This document shows, piece after piece, positions 15,101-25,014 of a stretch of 64,000 nucleotides of DNA. Numbering within the stretch: position 1 is the stretch's first letter; every line of letters starts with the position of its first letter. The position numbers and the translations under genes were made by a program. Source of the DNA: Gordionus sp. m RMFG-2023. Lineage: Eukaryota > Nematomorpha > Gordioida > Chordodea > Parachordodidae. The stretch is from assembly GCF_954871325.1 (NCBI RefSeq), contig NC_088777.1:34139366-34203365 (forward strand), written 5' to 3'. The notes beneath the pieces were generated by a model. It was not told the DNA's origin. It saw nothing but the letters and a program-made list of their open reading frames with translations, and did no database searches.

Positions 15101-18100
15101 ACAATTAAAGTTATGGCAAAAAAAGAGAGGGGCTAATACGACTACCGATTTGAAAAGATATAAGAAATATTTGTAGTTCGATAAAATGATAGTTCAGTGG
15201 TGACAGTTGCCTCAACATGTAAAGTTTTTAGCCCTCTATGCAACGTATCAAGATTCTATCGAAAGATTTTCTCAAAAACAAAATTACACAACCAAAACTT
15301 TTAAATTCATATAATTGTAATATGGGTGGCTTTGATATGTGCGATAACCTAGTGTCAACATACAGAATAAATATACGAGGTAAAAATAGTGGTGATCTAT
15401 TTTTAGCAATTTTATTGACGTAGCAGTAGTAAATTCATGGAAGTTATGGAATCGAGTGAATCCTGATGATAAAAAATCATTACTAACATTTTGGCGGGAA
15501 ATAACTATGACACATTTGAAAACTCCCGTTAAAAAAAAGATGAGTGTACAAATAGAGGCCATTCTAGTCAATTTTCTCAAAAAACCTGAAAATTCTTATG
15601 GTCATTATGTTAAAACTTATCGATAACAAAAGGCGACGTTGTAAGCTTTGTCATAGTCAGACAAGATATATATGTAACATGTGTCAAATACCAATACATA
15701 TTGATTGTTTTCAAAAATTTCATAAAATATTAAAATTATAAAATATTATCTTATAAATGCAAAAAATAAATTTTGGAATTATCTATCATATTTCGATTTT
15801 TTGCAATAATATAATTTTATCTTATTTTTATACCCCTAATGGTCAACGTTGCAGATATGCGACGGTTCAGATTTTCTATTTAGGATGATTTTTTCGTTCC
15901 GATTTTAAATGATTTCTTAGATAAACTAAAATAAATAAAATTTGAAAAAATCAAGAATTTTACCGGCTGGAAAAAGCGTGATCATAAATAGGTTAATATA
16001 AATTCATTCATTAATTTTTTAACTTTTGAATGATAATAGAAAAAAAATCAATCTATAAAATAACTTACGCCATATTTTAATGTTAGAGATATGCACAGCT
16101 CAGTCAAACTCAAAGCCTCTTTCAGGCCAGACATAGAAAATGGTGATAGTAACTTTTAGATAATTTATTATTTAAAAAATATCATATAGAAAGTAAAGGT
16201 GGGCGAAAACTGGCCTAGCAAAGATAATTTTTTGGCCCAGCCCATAATAACTTTTTATGAATAAAAGCGACATAAACTTGTCTTATCAGCTACACTTTCA
16301 AAACCTTGGTCTGGCCCATAAAAAAAATTGAACAATTGTCCAGCCCAGCCCAGTAAAAGACAAATATCAAACCAAGTGGAAGTTGAAGGGTATGATAATG
16401 ACATGACTAATGATTGTTATTTTATTTATGTAAGAGATTACTAAAGGTCGTCCATGTATTAATTTTTAGAAATGAATTGAAGAGCGTGATTATGTTTTAA
16501 GTTTGTCATAGACTCAACTAGTTGCTTTGTGACACCTAAGATTTTTGACTATTGAGAATTTTTATGGTATTGTAAAGTGTATATATGTATTATATTTTCT
16601 GCCATTATATAAATAGTTTACATTGAATCCGTTAGCGAAAAACAGAAGGGAAAAATTAAAAAATCTAAAAGCGATATTTGGTAATATTTACGACCGTTTG
16701 TTGGATGTTTTAGAAACAAAGACCCAAAATGAAGCATGGAGAGGGTTTCATCAAAAGAATAAACAATTTTCTCGTTTTTGGTTACTAGTTAACTAGTATG
16801 ATGCTCTGGCATAAGCGAATCTTGTAAACAGGATTATATAAAGAGACAATATCAAATGCAGTTATGCTTATAAAATAGATAAATTTTTAGATCGCTAAGA
16901 AGAATGGTCAAAGATATTCTTCCTAGTTTGCCAAAAAAATATTAATCAGCAATAAAGTCAATTCATCAAAAGAAAACTTAAAAGAATTTTTCCATGAAGT
17001 TGAGGATGAACCTATATATAATCTTGAGGAAAAATATAATATTGATTCTTCAGTGTTTTGTTCCATCTGGCTGTGATGATGTCATTACAAGAACGCTTTC
17101 AAATGTTTTCAATGTTTATGTTTAAATATTTAAGAACAATTTTAGCTTCCTCTTTGATATATCTGATTTATCAAACCATCCGAAGCTGATTTAAGATCAT
17201 ATGCAATAAATAAAATATTTTTCTTACAGACCAAGGATTCACTGGAAAGCGGTATTAATGAATTAAATCTAATAATAGAACTAAAAACGCTAATTAATAT
17301 ATTATCCACACATACCATGAATACTCTAAAACAAATTTTAAGCTTTATCCATAGGAATAAGTTAGGAGAGGCGTTAAAAAATATTTAAATTGTTTTAAAA
17401 ATTTTACTAACAATTCTGATCACTGTGGTTTGTAGTGATAATTTTAAGCTTAAATTAATCAAGACCTACCTGAAGTTTGCATGATTAACTCATTGCCCTA
17501 TCCCTAATTTCCATAAAAAATAATATTGGTACTTAAATTGATTGCGTAGATAATATATTATATCACACATTATATTACCCTTTACGAAAAGCAATGAAGT
17601 TATAAATATAACTGTTTAGTACAATAATATAGTTAATAATGTTTAAAATCATTATACAATTTGGTTATGAATAATCATTTCTAACCTGTTAAATTTAGTG
17701 TATTTTGTAATTACGCCTATTTTTAATTAAATTAACCATTTATGTGATAACTCAAAAAAGCTTTTGTTTTTTTAGTAATAAAATATAGAGGAAATTTTGA
17801 TATAAATCTAGACAAACTGAATTTTAATTAGGCCATTTTTGCCCTAAACCACCAAAAGATACAGCCCAAATTATATTGGATAAAAAATTATATTTACATG
17901 ATGTCATTTCATGATTAATATTAGGTTTAAAACCAATATAAACATACCTGTTACAATAATATATTGGATCCGAATCATCAATCAAAATAGCTTTGTTATA
18001 ATGTTCTAAAGCTTCTTGAGCATTTTCTAGTTTTATCAAATCATTCCCTAATATAATATATTTAAAATTATATTGCATTTTAAAAAAAAACCTTTATTTT

Positions 18101-21100
18101 TATGATCATCTGCTTCTGTCTTTTGCTCTGGTGATATTAATTTTATATCCTATCAAAAACATTATTAAAATTTTTGTATAAATTTAATGTCATAATTAGG
18201 GTTGCCAGTCCTCCTGATTTTAGCTACCCTTCCTTTTTGGATTGAAATGTTTGAAGTTAGAAATTTCATAATAAAAAGGTAAATAAATTTCTCCCCTTTA
18301 TAAATTCTTGAGAACAAATGGGATTAGAATCCAAACTATATTCAAATCTTTTATATTAAATAGACTTCTTGAAATCATAAAAAAAGTGGTTATAAAAAAA
18401 TTCAAAAAGAAATTGAATCTAATAGATGCTTCTCAATTATTACTAAATTAGAAACAATAATGTTGTAAGATGTATTGACAATAGTTAAACACCAAAGTCA
18501 CATTGATAAATATTGTAAAGTAACATGACTGGTGTTGGATATTTATAAAAAAATTTTAATTCCATGAATGTACCCCTGGAATACTTAGTTGGGCAAAGCT
18601 ATGATGGTGCTTCAAAGTGAGTAGAAGGAACAGAGTACAGGCTTGGAAGCTGAGACCAAAAAGGAGGCTTTGGTGTGGTGCTATTGTCATTAAATTCAAT
18701 CATTGTTCAATTATGCCAATCTGTATTAGGCCTTAGAAATGTTATAGGGATCTTAGATGATATTCATGTTTATTTATGTGAGGTTAAAAGATATGCAGTG
18801 TATATAGTATATCCGAGTGGTAACAAAATCGTAATAAATTATAAGTATCAATAATATCACTCAATATTATTAACTTATTTGTTTAGATTTAACATATTTA
18901 TTTTATATATTTATAGAAGCTGGTTATTAGCTTATAAAGCTAAAATAATTATACTTTATGATGGCCTGAGAACAGCTTTGTCATAGATTTCCAAAGATCC
19001 TGCCATTTCCAAGACTAGTGCTATAATTTTTAAAACATATTAGGGTCATTCCACATCAAATGAGCAAAAAAATGAGATTTTCGGCCGACCCCTTTCGATT
19101 TTTTTAAAATTTGGTAAGCAAAGAAAGGTCAATGTAACTAAGAAATAGCCAAAATTTTAGCCTCCTAACATTTATATTTTTGAAGATATTAGGGTTTAAG
19201 GTGGCAAAAATGACTTACTTTTACCATTATCTGCCTTCATTCAATTAAGCATATCTTAAAAACTACATAATTGTAAATAACGAATTTAATATCAAAATTA
19301 CGTACAAAGATTCTACTTTTAGATAAAAAAATTTTTTTATTTTTTTTACCAATTTCTGGCCATTTTATTTAATATATAAAGACTAAAAACGATTTTTTGG
19401 AAATAATACGGCCTTCAATTTTTTTAAAAAATTTCGTAGACATTATTAAACTCTTCCTTTATATTTATATAAAAAAATTGGTTTAGCAGCGGCCATCTTC
19501 ATTCTCAAAATCGATAAAAATGTTTAGAAAAGTGTATAAATATTTTCCCGAAATGGGGCGTCTTTGTATAAAATTATATATTAATCAGTTTTTAATGGTT
19601 TTTCTTGGACTATTTGATATAATTTAAAGGATTATTCATCTTATAGTGAAAATAACAATAAATGGGGCTTTCGTTCAATTATAGAAATTGTATATCGATA
19701 AAAGAAATTCAATTTATTACTTTATTTATAATTTATAAAAATTTTGCCCATATAGCATATATTTAATGAATATTAATATATTTAACCAAGTTTATAGTTC
19801 TTGAATATATGAATCAGAATCTTGTGCATTTCATAGACGCCAAAAAATAATATCAAAATTTTCTCTACTCAATTTTTTAAAATAATTTGATATTTTTAAA
19901 ATATTACAAATATTAATTTATTATTATTATGAAATTATAAACAAAATAAAAGTATTATCATAAAATAACCCAAAACAATATAAATATTGGATCGGATTTT
20001 CTTAAATCAGCATAGCCTTACTAAATTAGAATAACAATAAATAAGTGTTTCAATCAATAAAATAAATAAAAATTTTAAAATTGATTAATCATTCAAAATA
20101 CATGCTCACTATATTAATTCATTTTTTAATTAATTTATTGGTATTTTGATTTCTATCAACACCTAACCCCAAGCCTGGAAAAACTATAGACGAATATACA
20201 GCTAAAATTGTACAAGAATTTTATTGTATGGACGAAATAAGCAGAATCATGCCAGGCAAGAAAGATTGCGTTTAGATTTTGACCAAAGACGGAAAAAGAA
20301 TACCATGCATAAGAGATTAATTTTAGATAATTTGAAAGAAATTCATATATTTTTTAAAGAAATGAGGCCTGATGTTAAAATTGGTTTTTCGAAATTTGCA
20401 AGCATTCGCTCAAAAATTGTATACTCGTTGGAGGTAGTGGTACACATGTATGTGATTGCAGCTACCGCCAAAATTTTAAATTAATGATCATTGGATCAAA
20501 TTTAACCAATGATATGTTGCCCTTTAAAACATACAAACATATTTTACACTTAATAATTTGTAATTCGCCTCAACAATCCAGTTTATATGGGCAAATGTGA
20601 TAATTGTCCAGGGTCAACACATTACGCGATCAAATAGAAATATTGTTTCGTTCTAAGGACATCGAATTTATAACATACAAACAATGGCTATCCGTAGATA
20701 GAACCACTCTTGAAACAATAACCAAACCAGTAGGTGAATTTATCAATGCCTTTTTTGAAAAAATGGAATCTTTATTACTCCATTTTTTTATTTCAACGCA
20801 ACAATCGTTGTATCAAGACAATCTAAAATTGAACTTAGACGAAGACCAATATTTAATTTTATGTGATTTTTAAGAAAACTATAGCTTTATCCACTGCTCA
20901 CCCTTTTGTTATATATTATAAAGATAATTTTGCCAATATTTGTTGCCTAAATTACGTAATGATATCCGAATCTTTGCAACACAATACAATAGCAGTACAT
21001 AATTTCAAAAAAACATTAGTAAATTTTTTAATTAATAAAATTTATAGGCCAAATAAAATTTTTTATTTTTCCGATGATAAAAATCATAAAAATTTTATTA

Positions 21101-24100
21101 ATATTTGCCATCATGAGATGGATTTCGGGGTACAGGCGAAATGGCATTTTTCTGCTTAGCACACGGGGAAAATGTTTGTGATGGGATTGGTGGCACTGTT
21201 AAAAGATTAGCCGCTAGAGCTAGTTTACAAGGCCTTACTCAAAGTTAATAACCTTATCATATGATATGAATTGTACGAGTTAAATAAAGAAAATATTAAT
21301 GTCATATATTTTGAATAGATGACCAAAATAAATTATGATTAAGAAGATCTATTACTCAAGAAAAGATTTTCAAAAACTAGATCTATACCTGGAACACACA
21401 AAATACACACCTTGATTCCAACATATCTACATTAATTTAAAAGTAAAATGTATTCCAATTCAATAGAAAGTACTATAGAATAGTTATCATATAATGATGA
21501 AAGTATAATTATTGAAGAAATATCAGGATACCTAACGTATTTTGTTTTAGTGAAAAATTAAAAGCAGGAAGAAATATATATAAAGTTTTTAACCCATCCG
21601 GACCTTCTAATTCCTTTACATTTTCAAATATAGACGACACTCTTTACTTGTCCAAATGTCATATCTTAACATTAGTTTCACTGTTAACTGCTACTGGCCG
21701 TAGTTATACATTGTTGTCACAAGAAAGTAAATGCGATACCAAAAAATTAGAATCTTTTAAAGGTGAGTTGTTTATTAGATTTTTAAATTTAAATTATATC
21801 AATTTTTTGGCGCCATATATGAAATGCACAAGATTCTGATTCATATATTCAAGAACTCGAAACTTAATTGAACATATTTTATTAATATTCATTAAATATA
21901 TGTTATATGCGCAAAAAATTTTATAATAAATTATAAATAAAGTAATAAATTAATTGAATTTCTTTTATCGATAGACAATTTCTATAATTGAATGAAAGCC
22001 CCATTTATTGTTATTTTCACTTACAAGATGAATAATCCTTTAAATTATATAAAATAGTCCAAGAAAAACCATTAAAAACTGATTAATATATAATTTTATA
22101 CAAAGACGCCCCCTTTTGGGACAATATTTATACACTTTTCTAAACATTTTTATCGATTTTGAGAATGAAGATGGCCGCGTCCCAGATTAATTTTTTTTAT
22201 AAATATAAAGAAAGAGTTTAATAACTACTAAATTTTTTTAAAAAATTGAAGGTCGTATTATTTCCAAAAAATTGTTTTTAGTCCTTTTATATTAAATAAA
22301 ATGACCGGAAATTTTTTATCTAAAAGTAGAATCTTTCTACGCAATTTTGATATTAAATTTGTTATTTACAATTATGTAGTTTTTAAGATATGCTTAAATG
22401 AATGAAGGCAGATAATGGTAAAAATACGTCATTTTTGCCACTTTGAACCCTAATATCTCCAAAAATATAAATGATACGAGGCTAAAATTTTGGCTATTTC
22501 TTAACTACACTACCCTTTCTTTGCTTACCAAATTTTAAAAAAATCGAAGGGGTCGGTAGAATCGTGGTGGATTTGTCATGGAATGACCAATTATTTTATC
22601 ACTTTGCATTTTGGGCAAAATATTATTAACAACAAGCTTGGCTTGCAGACTATGTCAAAGGATATAGGGTTTGCAATGAATCATATTCAATTAGCAAAAA
22701 ATCTTCTGAATTAGTTGTTGTATCATTAATTAATCTTATTGGATCATACTATTAAATTTTTGAATCTTTTTCTAACTTTTATTAAGAGGAGAATTTTATT
22801 TTTTGATTTTGAAGGTTCTAGGCTTCAAACATTTCAATCCAAAAAGAAGGGTATATATACTTCATTATTAATATTTTATTTTTTATGTTGCACTATTTGA
22901 TAACAATGTAGTTTATTGAAAGATTTAATGATGAATCCATTAAATTTTTAAATCAATCCTCGTTTTTCACACCAAGGAGAATTGGTGATGAGAAACTTTT
23001 TAAATATGATATGGATATCTGAGAATTTTACCATTTGAATTCGAAACAAGTTTTTGATGAAATGTCTAAATTTTGAAATATTTAAAAAGGGGGAATGTAA
23101 ATATTACAGATGATCCCTAAGTTAAACAAAAAACTCATCATTCTGAGAATTATAAATTTATTTTATTAAAATATTTGTAGATTATTCAGCTTATTGTTCA
23201 TGATTCTGAGACTTGTTAAGATTAAAACTGGAAAAACTATTCATTTATTATACCTTATCATTTACAAATTTTACTGACTCCCTAATTTAATTTTATATAA
23301 ATATTTATTAACTATTGCTACAACTTGTGTTGGTGCCAAAAGGGTTATGACTTTGGAGTATTATGAATCTGTTTCCTAATAATTTAATCATTTTATCAAT
23401 GGAACAAAATTTATTTAAAAAATTAAATATTGTAGTATAAATTATTTTAACATTACTATTTTTTTAAAAAATATTTTAAATCTCTTTGCTTACAATTTTA
23501 AATATCTTTATATTTTAATATTTTTATTTATAATATATTGAATAATGCAATAAAAATTATTTTATATATTATTTTTTAAATTTATAATCAAGAGTAAGAG
23601 TCAAAAAAATGTAACTGCTTCTCTTGGATGGAAGTATTTATTTTTCATCAGGTTATTCTATTTTCCTAGCTCAAAGGTATAGAGCCCACTAGATGGGTGT
23701 AGTAAAGCAATAAATAAAATTTTAAATAGTTTTTTGTAAAAATCATAAAAATTCAAAAAATACTCTAATCAACATGGGGGGATATATTTCTATAAAGCAA
23801 TTGCTTCAAAGGTCTGTACCCCATTTTAGAAAGCAGTTGTTTAATCTCCCCTTCCAATAAAAATAAATCAAGTTAATAATTTTTATAATAATAATTTAAT
23901 TTCAACGAATTTTTTTATAAAAAATAGTAAAAACCCAAAATCATTATTTTTTAAATACAACATATCTAAATGCCCATAATAAGTGGACCTAAATACCTAC
24001 AATAAATTCTATGTAGAAAAAACTATGAAATGGTGCTTAGGCAAAATTCTATCTACTGATTTTTCAAATATATATATACATATATATATGTAAAATTAAT

Positions 24101-24405
24101 TTAACCTTGTCAATATTTTTTTTATATATATCTAGGATTTTCGTAGACCCACATTTCATGTAATCAGTAGATTCATTTGCCGTAACCCCAAACGCATTTT
24201 CCAAACACTGTATGGCAACTATATTTTAGATTTTAAAAAAATATATTTTACAATAAAAAAATGAATATATTTACATAAAGAAAGTGTAAATTTAAACGAA
24301 ACCTTCTAAACTTTCAACAGAATCTGGTGAAGATTTATTTACCACTATTTGATCCTTTAAAAAATCAATAAAGCTTAAAACGAGTTTCTTTTCTGTTGTC
24401 ATCAT
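3118..24405 (-). CDS. SGTA: SGTA / SGT small glutamine-rich TPR co-chaperone, nine coding exons
   Basis: Minus-strand exons in order: 24303-24405, 24106-24218, 18092-18149, 17948-18047, 11416-11520, 10417-10519, 9891-10126, 3753-3827, 3118-3352. All introns are GT-AG, phases match, and the coding total is 1128 nt (375 aa; the human protein is 313 aa). Residues 1-70 match the SGTA N-terminal dimerisation domain (VAIQCLENAFGVT). Three TPRs lie at about 84-117, 118-151 and 152-185. The carboxylate-clamp residues K89, N93, N124, K154 and R158 are all present, so binding of Hsp70/Hsp90 EEVD tails is expected. Next come a Gly-rich linker, the NNPALINMATNLM segment, and a Gln-rich NPELISQLRNQ motif. 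The last ~50 residues are a divergent Asn-rich tail. In animals SGTA works with BAG6/UBL4A in cytosolic triage of tail-anchored and mislocalised proteins. Three introns are about 6 kb and full of transposons. The start is the first of two adjacent ATGs; the second is equally possible. The weakest splice call is the exon-2 donor (GTTAAA). Confidence 0.93.
3353..3752 (-). other. SGTA intron 8
   Basis: 400-nt AT-rich intron. I chose acceptor CACAAAG|TGG because only it keeps the frame from exon 8 (split codon AT|T) and restores the family pattern just before GQQLASQIQ. An upstream TATAG acceptor gives the wrong phase. Confidence 0.75.
3885..6970 (+). mobile_element. Decayed LINE with endonuclease and reverse transcriptase, in SGTA intron 7
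   Basis: A non-LTR retrotransposon lying antisense to SGTA. From about 4140 to 4740 the frames show pieces of an apurinic-type endonuclease (for example the LAGDLNG-like region near 4555 and a YKSG motif near 4710). A linker with RHKETWG follows near 5043. Reverse transcriptase blocks then follow: FERVIGKRIRE..QFG (5650-5710), GLNQGSMLSSLLFILVMD (5980-6035) and the catalytic LLYADDLVIMA (about 6075-6105). After the RT is a cysteine-bearing segment (NGCKRCSVIKGSL, about 6297-6335), then RGRYEK. Many stops and frameshifts make it a pseudogene. I cannot assign the clade safely. Confidence 0.85.
7233..7491. mobile_element. hAT-type MITE with GC-rich GGGCCGGGCC core
   Basis: Ends CAGAG..CTGCAG and CTGTAG..CTCTG are imperfect inverted repeats. 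They are flanked by a perfect 8-bp direct repeat, ATAAATAT, at 7225-7232 and 7492-7499. An 8-bp duplication with a CAG.G terminus is typical of hAT. The core has GC-rich words (GGGCCGGGCC) separated by poly-A/T. Related copies lie at 53157-53470 and 54217-54598. It has no coding capacity. Confidence 0.85.
7500..8029. other. Intron sequence, no confident feature
   Basis: AT-rich stretch of SGTA intron 7. A 61-codon minus-strand frame at 7663-7848 faintly recalls reverse-transcriptase block 2 (LLEMFVHKVLAKKIEAVF), but this is too weak to call. Confidence 0.35.
8030..9450 (+). mobile_element. hAT transposon remnant flanked by AACG repeats
   Basis: Both edges carry GAACG/CGTTC iterations (8040-8135 and 9312-9440). 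Between them are broken pieces of a hAT transposase: GLKYGQPLIDAVLNGINKR (about 8630-8684), a likely 51-nt GT-AG intron at 8685-8735, then FEHIYKDQYVLSAIIHPEF (about 8737-8795), RYPFFVESREWIG, and a C-terminal dimerisation-domain remnant ELFIKYNT near 9012. No N-terminal zinc finger was found and stops are frequent, so this is a dead copy. Confidence 0.75.
9322..9440. repeat. 18-bp tandem repeat built on GAACGCGTTC
   Basis: About four units of GTGAACGTGAACGCGTTC. The core GAACGCGTTC is a perfect 10-bp palindrome. A shorter, diverged version lies at the other edge of the hAT remnant (8080-8120), so these are probably subterminal transposase-binding repeats. Confidence 0.75.
10520..11415 (-). 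other. SGTA intron 5, AT-rich
   Basis: Contains a TA microsatellite at about 10750-10775 and no recognised element. The acceptor TATCTAG|CTTAGCC and donor GGG|GTAAAA keep the frame of TPR3. Confidence 0.8.
11786..11835. repeat. Solo terminus of the long-TIR family
   Basis: ATTAGGGTCATTTCATG resembles the outer tip of the long-TIR element at 19037-22590 (ATTAGGGTCATTCCACATC). No partner end is seen nearby. Confidence 0.4.
11840..13040. other. SGTA intron 4 sequence, nothing recognised
   Basis: AT-rich. A 112-codon frame at 12147-12485 has a composition typical of AT noise and matches no family I know. Confidence 0.45.
13672..14682 (-). mobile_element. Non-autonomous Helitron inserted in the piggyBac gene
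   Basis: On the minus strand it begins TCTATATATATAATC and ends with hairpin CCCGTCATTCTTGACGGG, a 9-nt spacer and CTAGT. These are the textbook 5'-TC, 3'-hairpin and CTAGT ends of Helitrons. The host dinucleotide is A|T. Removing 13672-14682 joins the two piggyBac halves in the same frame, which fixes both borders. The interior has a two-copy ~205-bp tandem duplication (about 13842 and 14048) and a tRNA-like segment, with no Rep/helicase ORF. Confidence 0.85.
14460..14530 (+). other. tRNA-like sequence (SINE head or tRNA pseudogene)
   Basis: Contains a Pol III A-box-like GTGGCTGAGTGG and, 38 nt later, a B-box-like ATGTTCGAATCCCGT. The spacing suits a tRNA with a variable arm (Leu or Ser type). 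The acceptor and anticodon stems do not pair convincingly, so I call it tRNA-derived, not a working tRNA gene. It lies inside the Helitron. Confidence 0.45.
15746..16620. other. Intron sequence with a GGCCCAGCCC short repeat
   Basis: AT-rich. Around 16195-16370 the words GGCCCAGCCC and CAGCCCAGCCCAG recur in AT-rich DNA. This is reminiscent of the GC-core MITEs elsewhere, but I found no TIR or target duplication. Confidence 0.35.
16625..17400 (+). pseudogene. hAT transposase remnant (ZMYM/DUF4371-like)
   Basis: Broken frames read SLETK-like, ETKTQNEAWRGF (about 16715-16755) and FSRFWLLV.WYDALA (about 16770-16810), then NLVNRI and, later, VFCSIWL/FVPSGCDD pieces (about 17055-17085). The LLV.WYD.L..NLV pattern is typical of the central part of ZMYM-type hAT transposases. 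Weak, but several blocks are in the right order. Confidence 0.4.
18048..18091 (-). other. 44-nt SGTA micro-intron 3
   Basis: AAAG|GTTTTTTTTT...TATTAG|GGAATG. Removing it joins K-G-N-D inside TPR1, at the clamp residue N93. Splitting there restores the conserved K...N spacing, so the borders are well supported. Confidence 0.85.
19037..22590. mobile_element. Long-TIR (~790 bp) DNA transposon inside the hAT
   Basis: Left arm 19037-19855 and right arm 21805-22590 are inverted copies over nearly 800 bp. For example, CGACCCCTTTCGATTTTTTT at 19085 pairs with AAAAAAATCGAAGGGGTCGG at 22537. Likewise TTCTTGAATATATGAATCAG at 19800 pairs with CTGATTCATATATTCAAGAA at 21836. The tips read GGGTCATTCCA/TGGAATGACC. 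The target duplication is unclear. It interrupts the hAT at 18190-23720, so it is younger than that element. It carries the ORF below. Confidence 0.85.
20160..21835 (+). pseudogene. Transposase-like ORF with CDGIGGTVKR motif
   Basis: A broken reading frame between the long TIRs. Blocks in order: NPKPGKTIDEYTAKIVQEFY and RIMPGKKD (20168-20270), NLKEIHIFFKEMRPDVKIGF (20329-20388), a +1 shift to VGGSGTHVCDCSYRQNFKLM (20420-20485), RSKDIEFITYKQWLSVDR (20650-20705), LDEDQYLILCDF (20838-20873), HPFVIYYKDNFANICCLNYV (20900-20960), IFYFSDD (21058-21078), NFINICHHEMDFGVQAKWHF (21093-21150) and CDGIGGTVKRLAARASLQ (21178-21231). Spaced acidic residues (CDF, FSDD, CDG) suit a DDE-type nuclease. From memory, similar proteins are widespread in cnidarian and aphid repeats, but I cannot name the superfamily. 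Several frameshifts and stops. Confidence 0.7.
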
Positions 24406-24846
24406 TGTGTTAGATTATTTATAAAAACCTTGCTATAAAATAGCGAGTATCTTGGTATCTGTCAAATTGACATGACAAAGACTGTTGATTTCTAAAATAC
24501 GACAATTATTTTAATCCAACTATAGATAAATTTGTTTAGCTATGAAAAATTAAAACATATTTAATGAAACAATATTTAGAAGTTAATTAATTTTATTTCC
24601 AAATAAATTAAAATATATAAAAATGCTTTCTACAAATCAACCCTATACTATATATAAAGAACCTTATAAAACATTTCCAATATGAAAAGTATTATTATGA
24701 TTCCAGGTGCCTAAAAAATGCTCAAAGCCAAATAATCTCTATTAAAAATATGATCCTAATGCTCACTTCTTTTACCAAATTAAATATTTTTCTTAGTAAA
24801 TAGCTGTTTAAACAATTTTTCTTACAAATTATAATAAGATTCATGA
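24406..24846. other. SGTA upstream region
   Basis: AT-rich sequence 5' of the SGTA start. A TATA-like run lies near 24430-24440 but nothing decisive. No other gene is seen. Confidence 0.4.
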
Positions 24847-25014
24847 TAGTGTTGTCATAAAGTACGATTTAGTCCTAATTTTAAAAACGGCCGGATTGTT
24901 AGGCAAACCTTGAGATTTAACAAATAAATGTCAATTACATAATATTAATTTGATTATGATATTAATCGGGTCATTTTTAAAAATCGACCCGAATCGAGCT
25001 TTTTAACAACACTA
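24847..25014. mobile_element. Foldback MITE, TAGTGTTGT family
   Basis: Begins TAGTGTTGT and ends TTAACAACACTA. The inner parts (TTTTAAAAACGG and the TTTTTAAAAATCGACCC side) resemble the MITEs at 27654 and 55785. Flanks ATTCATGA and ATTCGTTT match only in part, so the copy is old. Confidence 0.6.

Larger units (their letters stand above)
13055..15745 (+). pseudogene. piggyBac-type transposase, split by a Helitron, in SGTA intron 4
   Basis: The N-terminal acidic region starts near 13060 (FLDEGSGDEADVV). The PGBD-like domain follows: NQSHIYSKQNNRTNF and EIKKFIGILLLSGYHSL (13440-13555), then RMYWSNDNDIIIPIVRNSM and DIKK (to 13650). After the 1-kb insert the same frame resumes with STLNEEDNLY and LNKKFQQFG, then YEQMIPYRGRNPSKMFGKP (14790-14850), ATETIRENR (about 15050), LLNSYNCNMGGFDMCDN and STYRINIRGK (15298-15383), and VAVVNSWKLWNRVNPDD (about 15420-15470). 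The C-terminal cysteine-rich zinc domain is also present (CKLCHSQTRYICNMCQ, about 15640-15685, then HIDCFQKFH). piggyBac enzymes cut and paste at TTAA. Stops and frameshifts mean it is inactive. I did not find its TIRs. Confidence 0.88.
18190..23720 (+). mobile_element. Decayed hAT element of the 54.6-kb family, in SGTA intron 2
   Basis: Pieces align in order with the hAT at 54634-57236. These are: LEYLVGQSYDGASK near 18577-18620; WCYCH and IVQLCQS to about 18725; the segment after an intron (SWLLAYKAK, about 18920-18950); then, after a 3.5-kb insert, the counterpart of 56040-56180 (from 22595), the zinc/dimerisation region (IYKYLLTIATTCVGAKRVMT, about 23295-23355), and a right terminus AGAGCCCACTAG near 23670-23682. 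The leftmost ~70 bp (18215-18260) matches an internal part of the same family in reverse, so the left end is rearranged. Confidence 0.75.

Noticed and set aside
17824-18078. Separate TPR protein
   Set aside because: It reads through a 44-nt intron at the start and past the donor TGTAACAG|GTATG at the end. The true part is SGTA exon 4.
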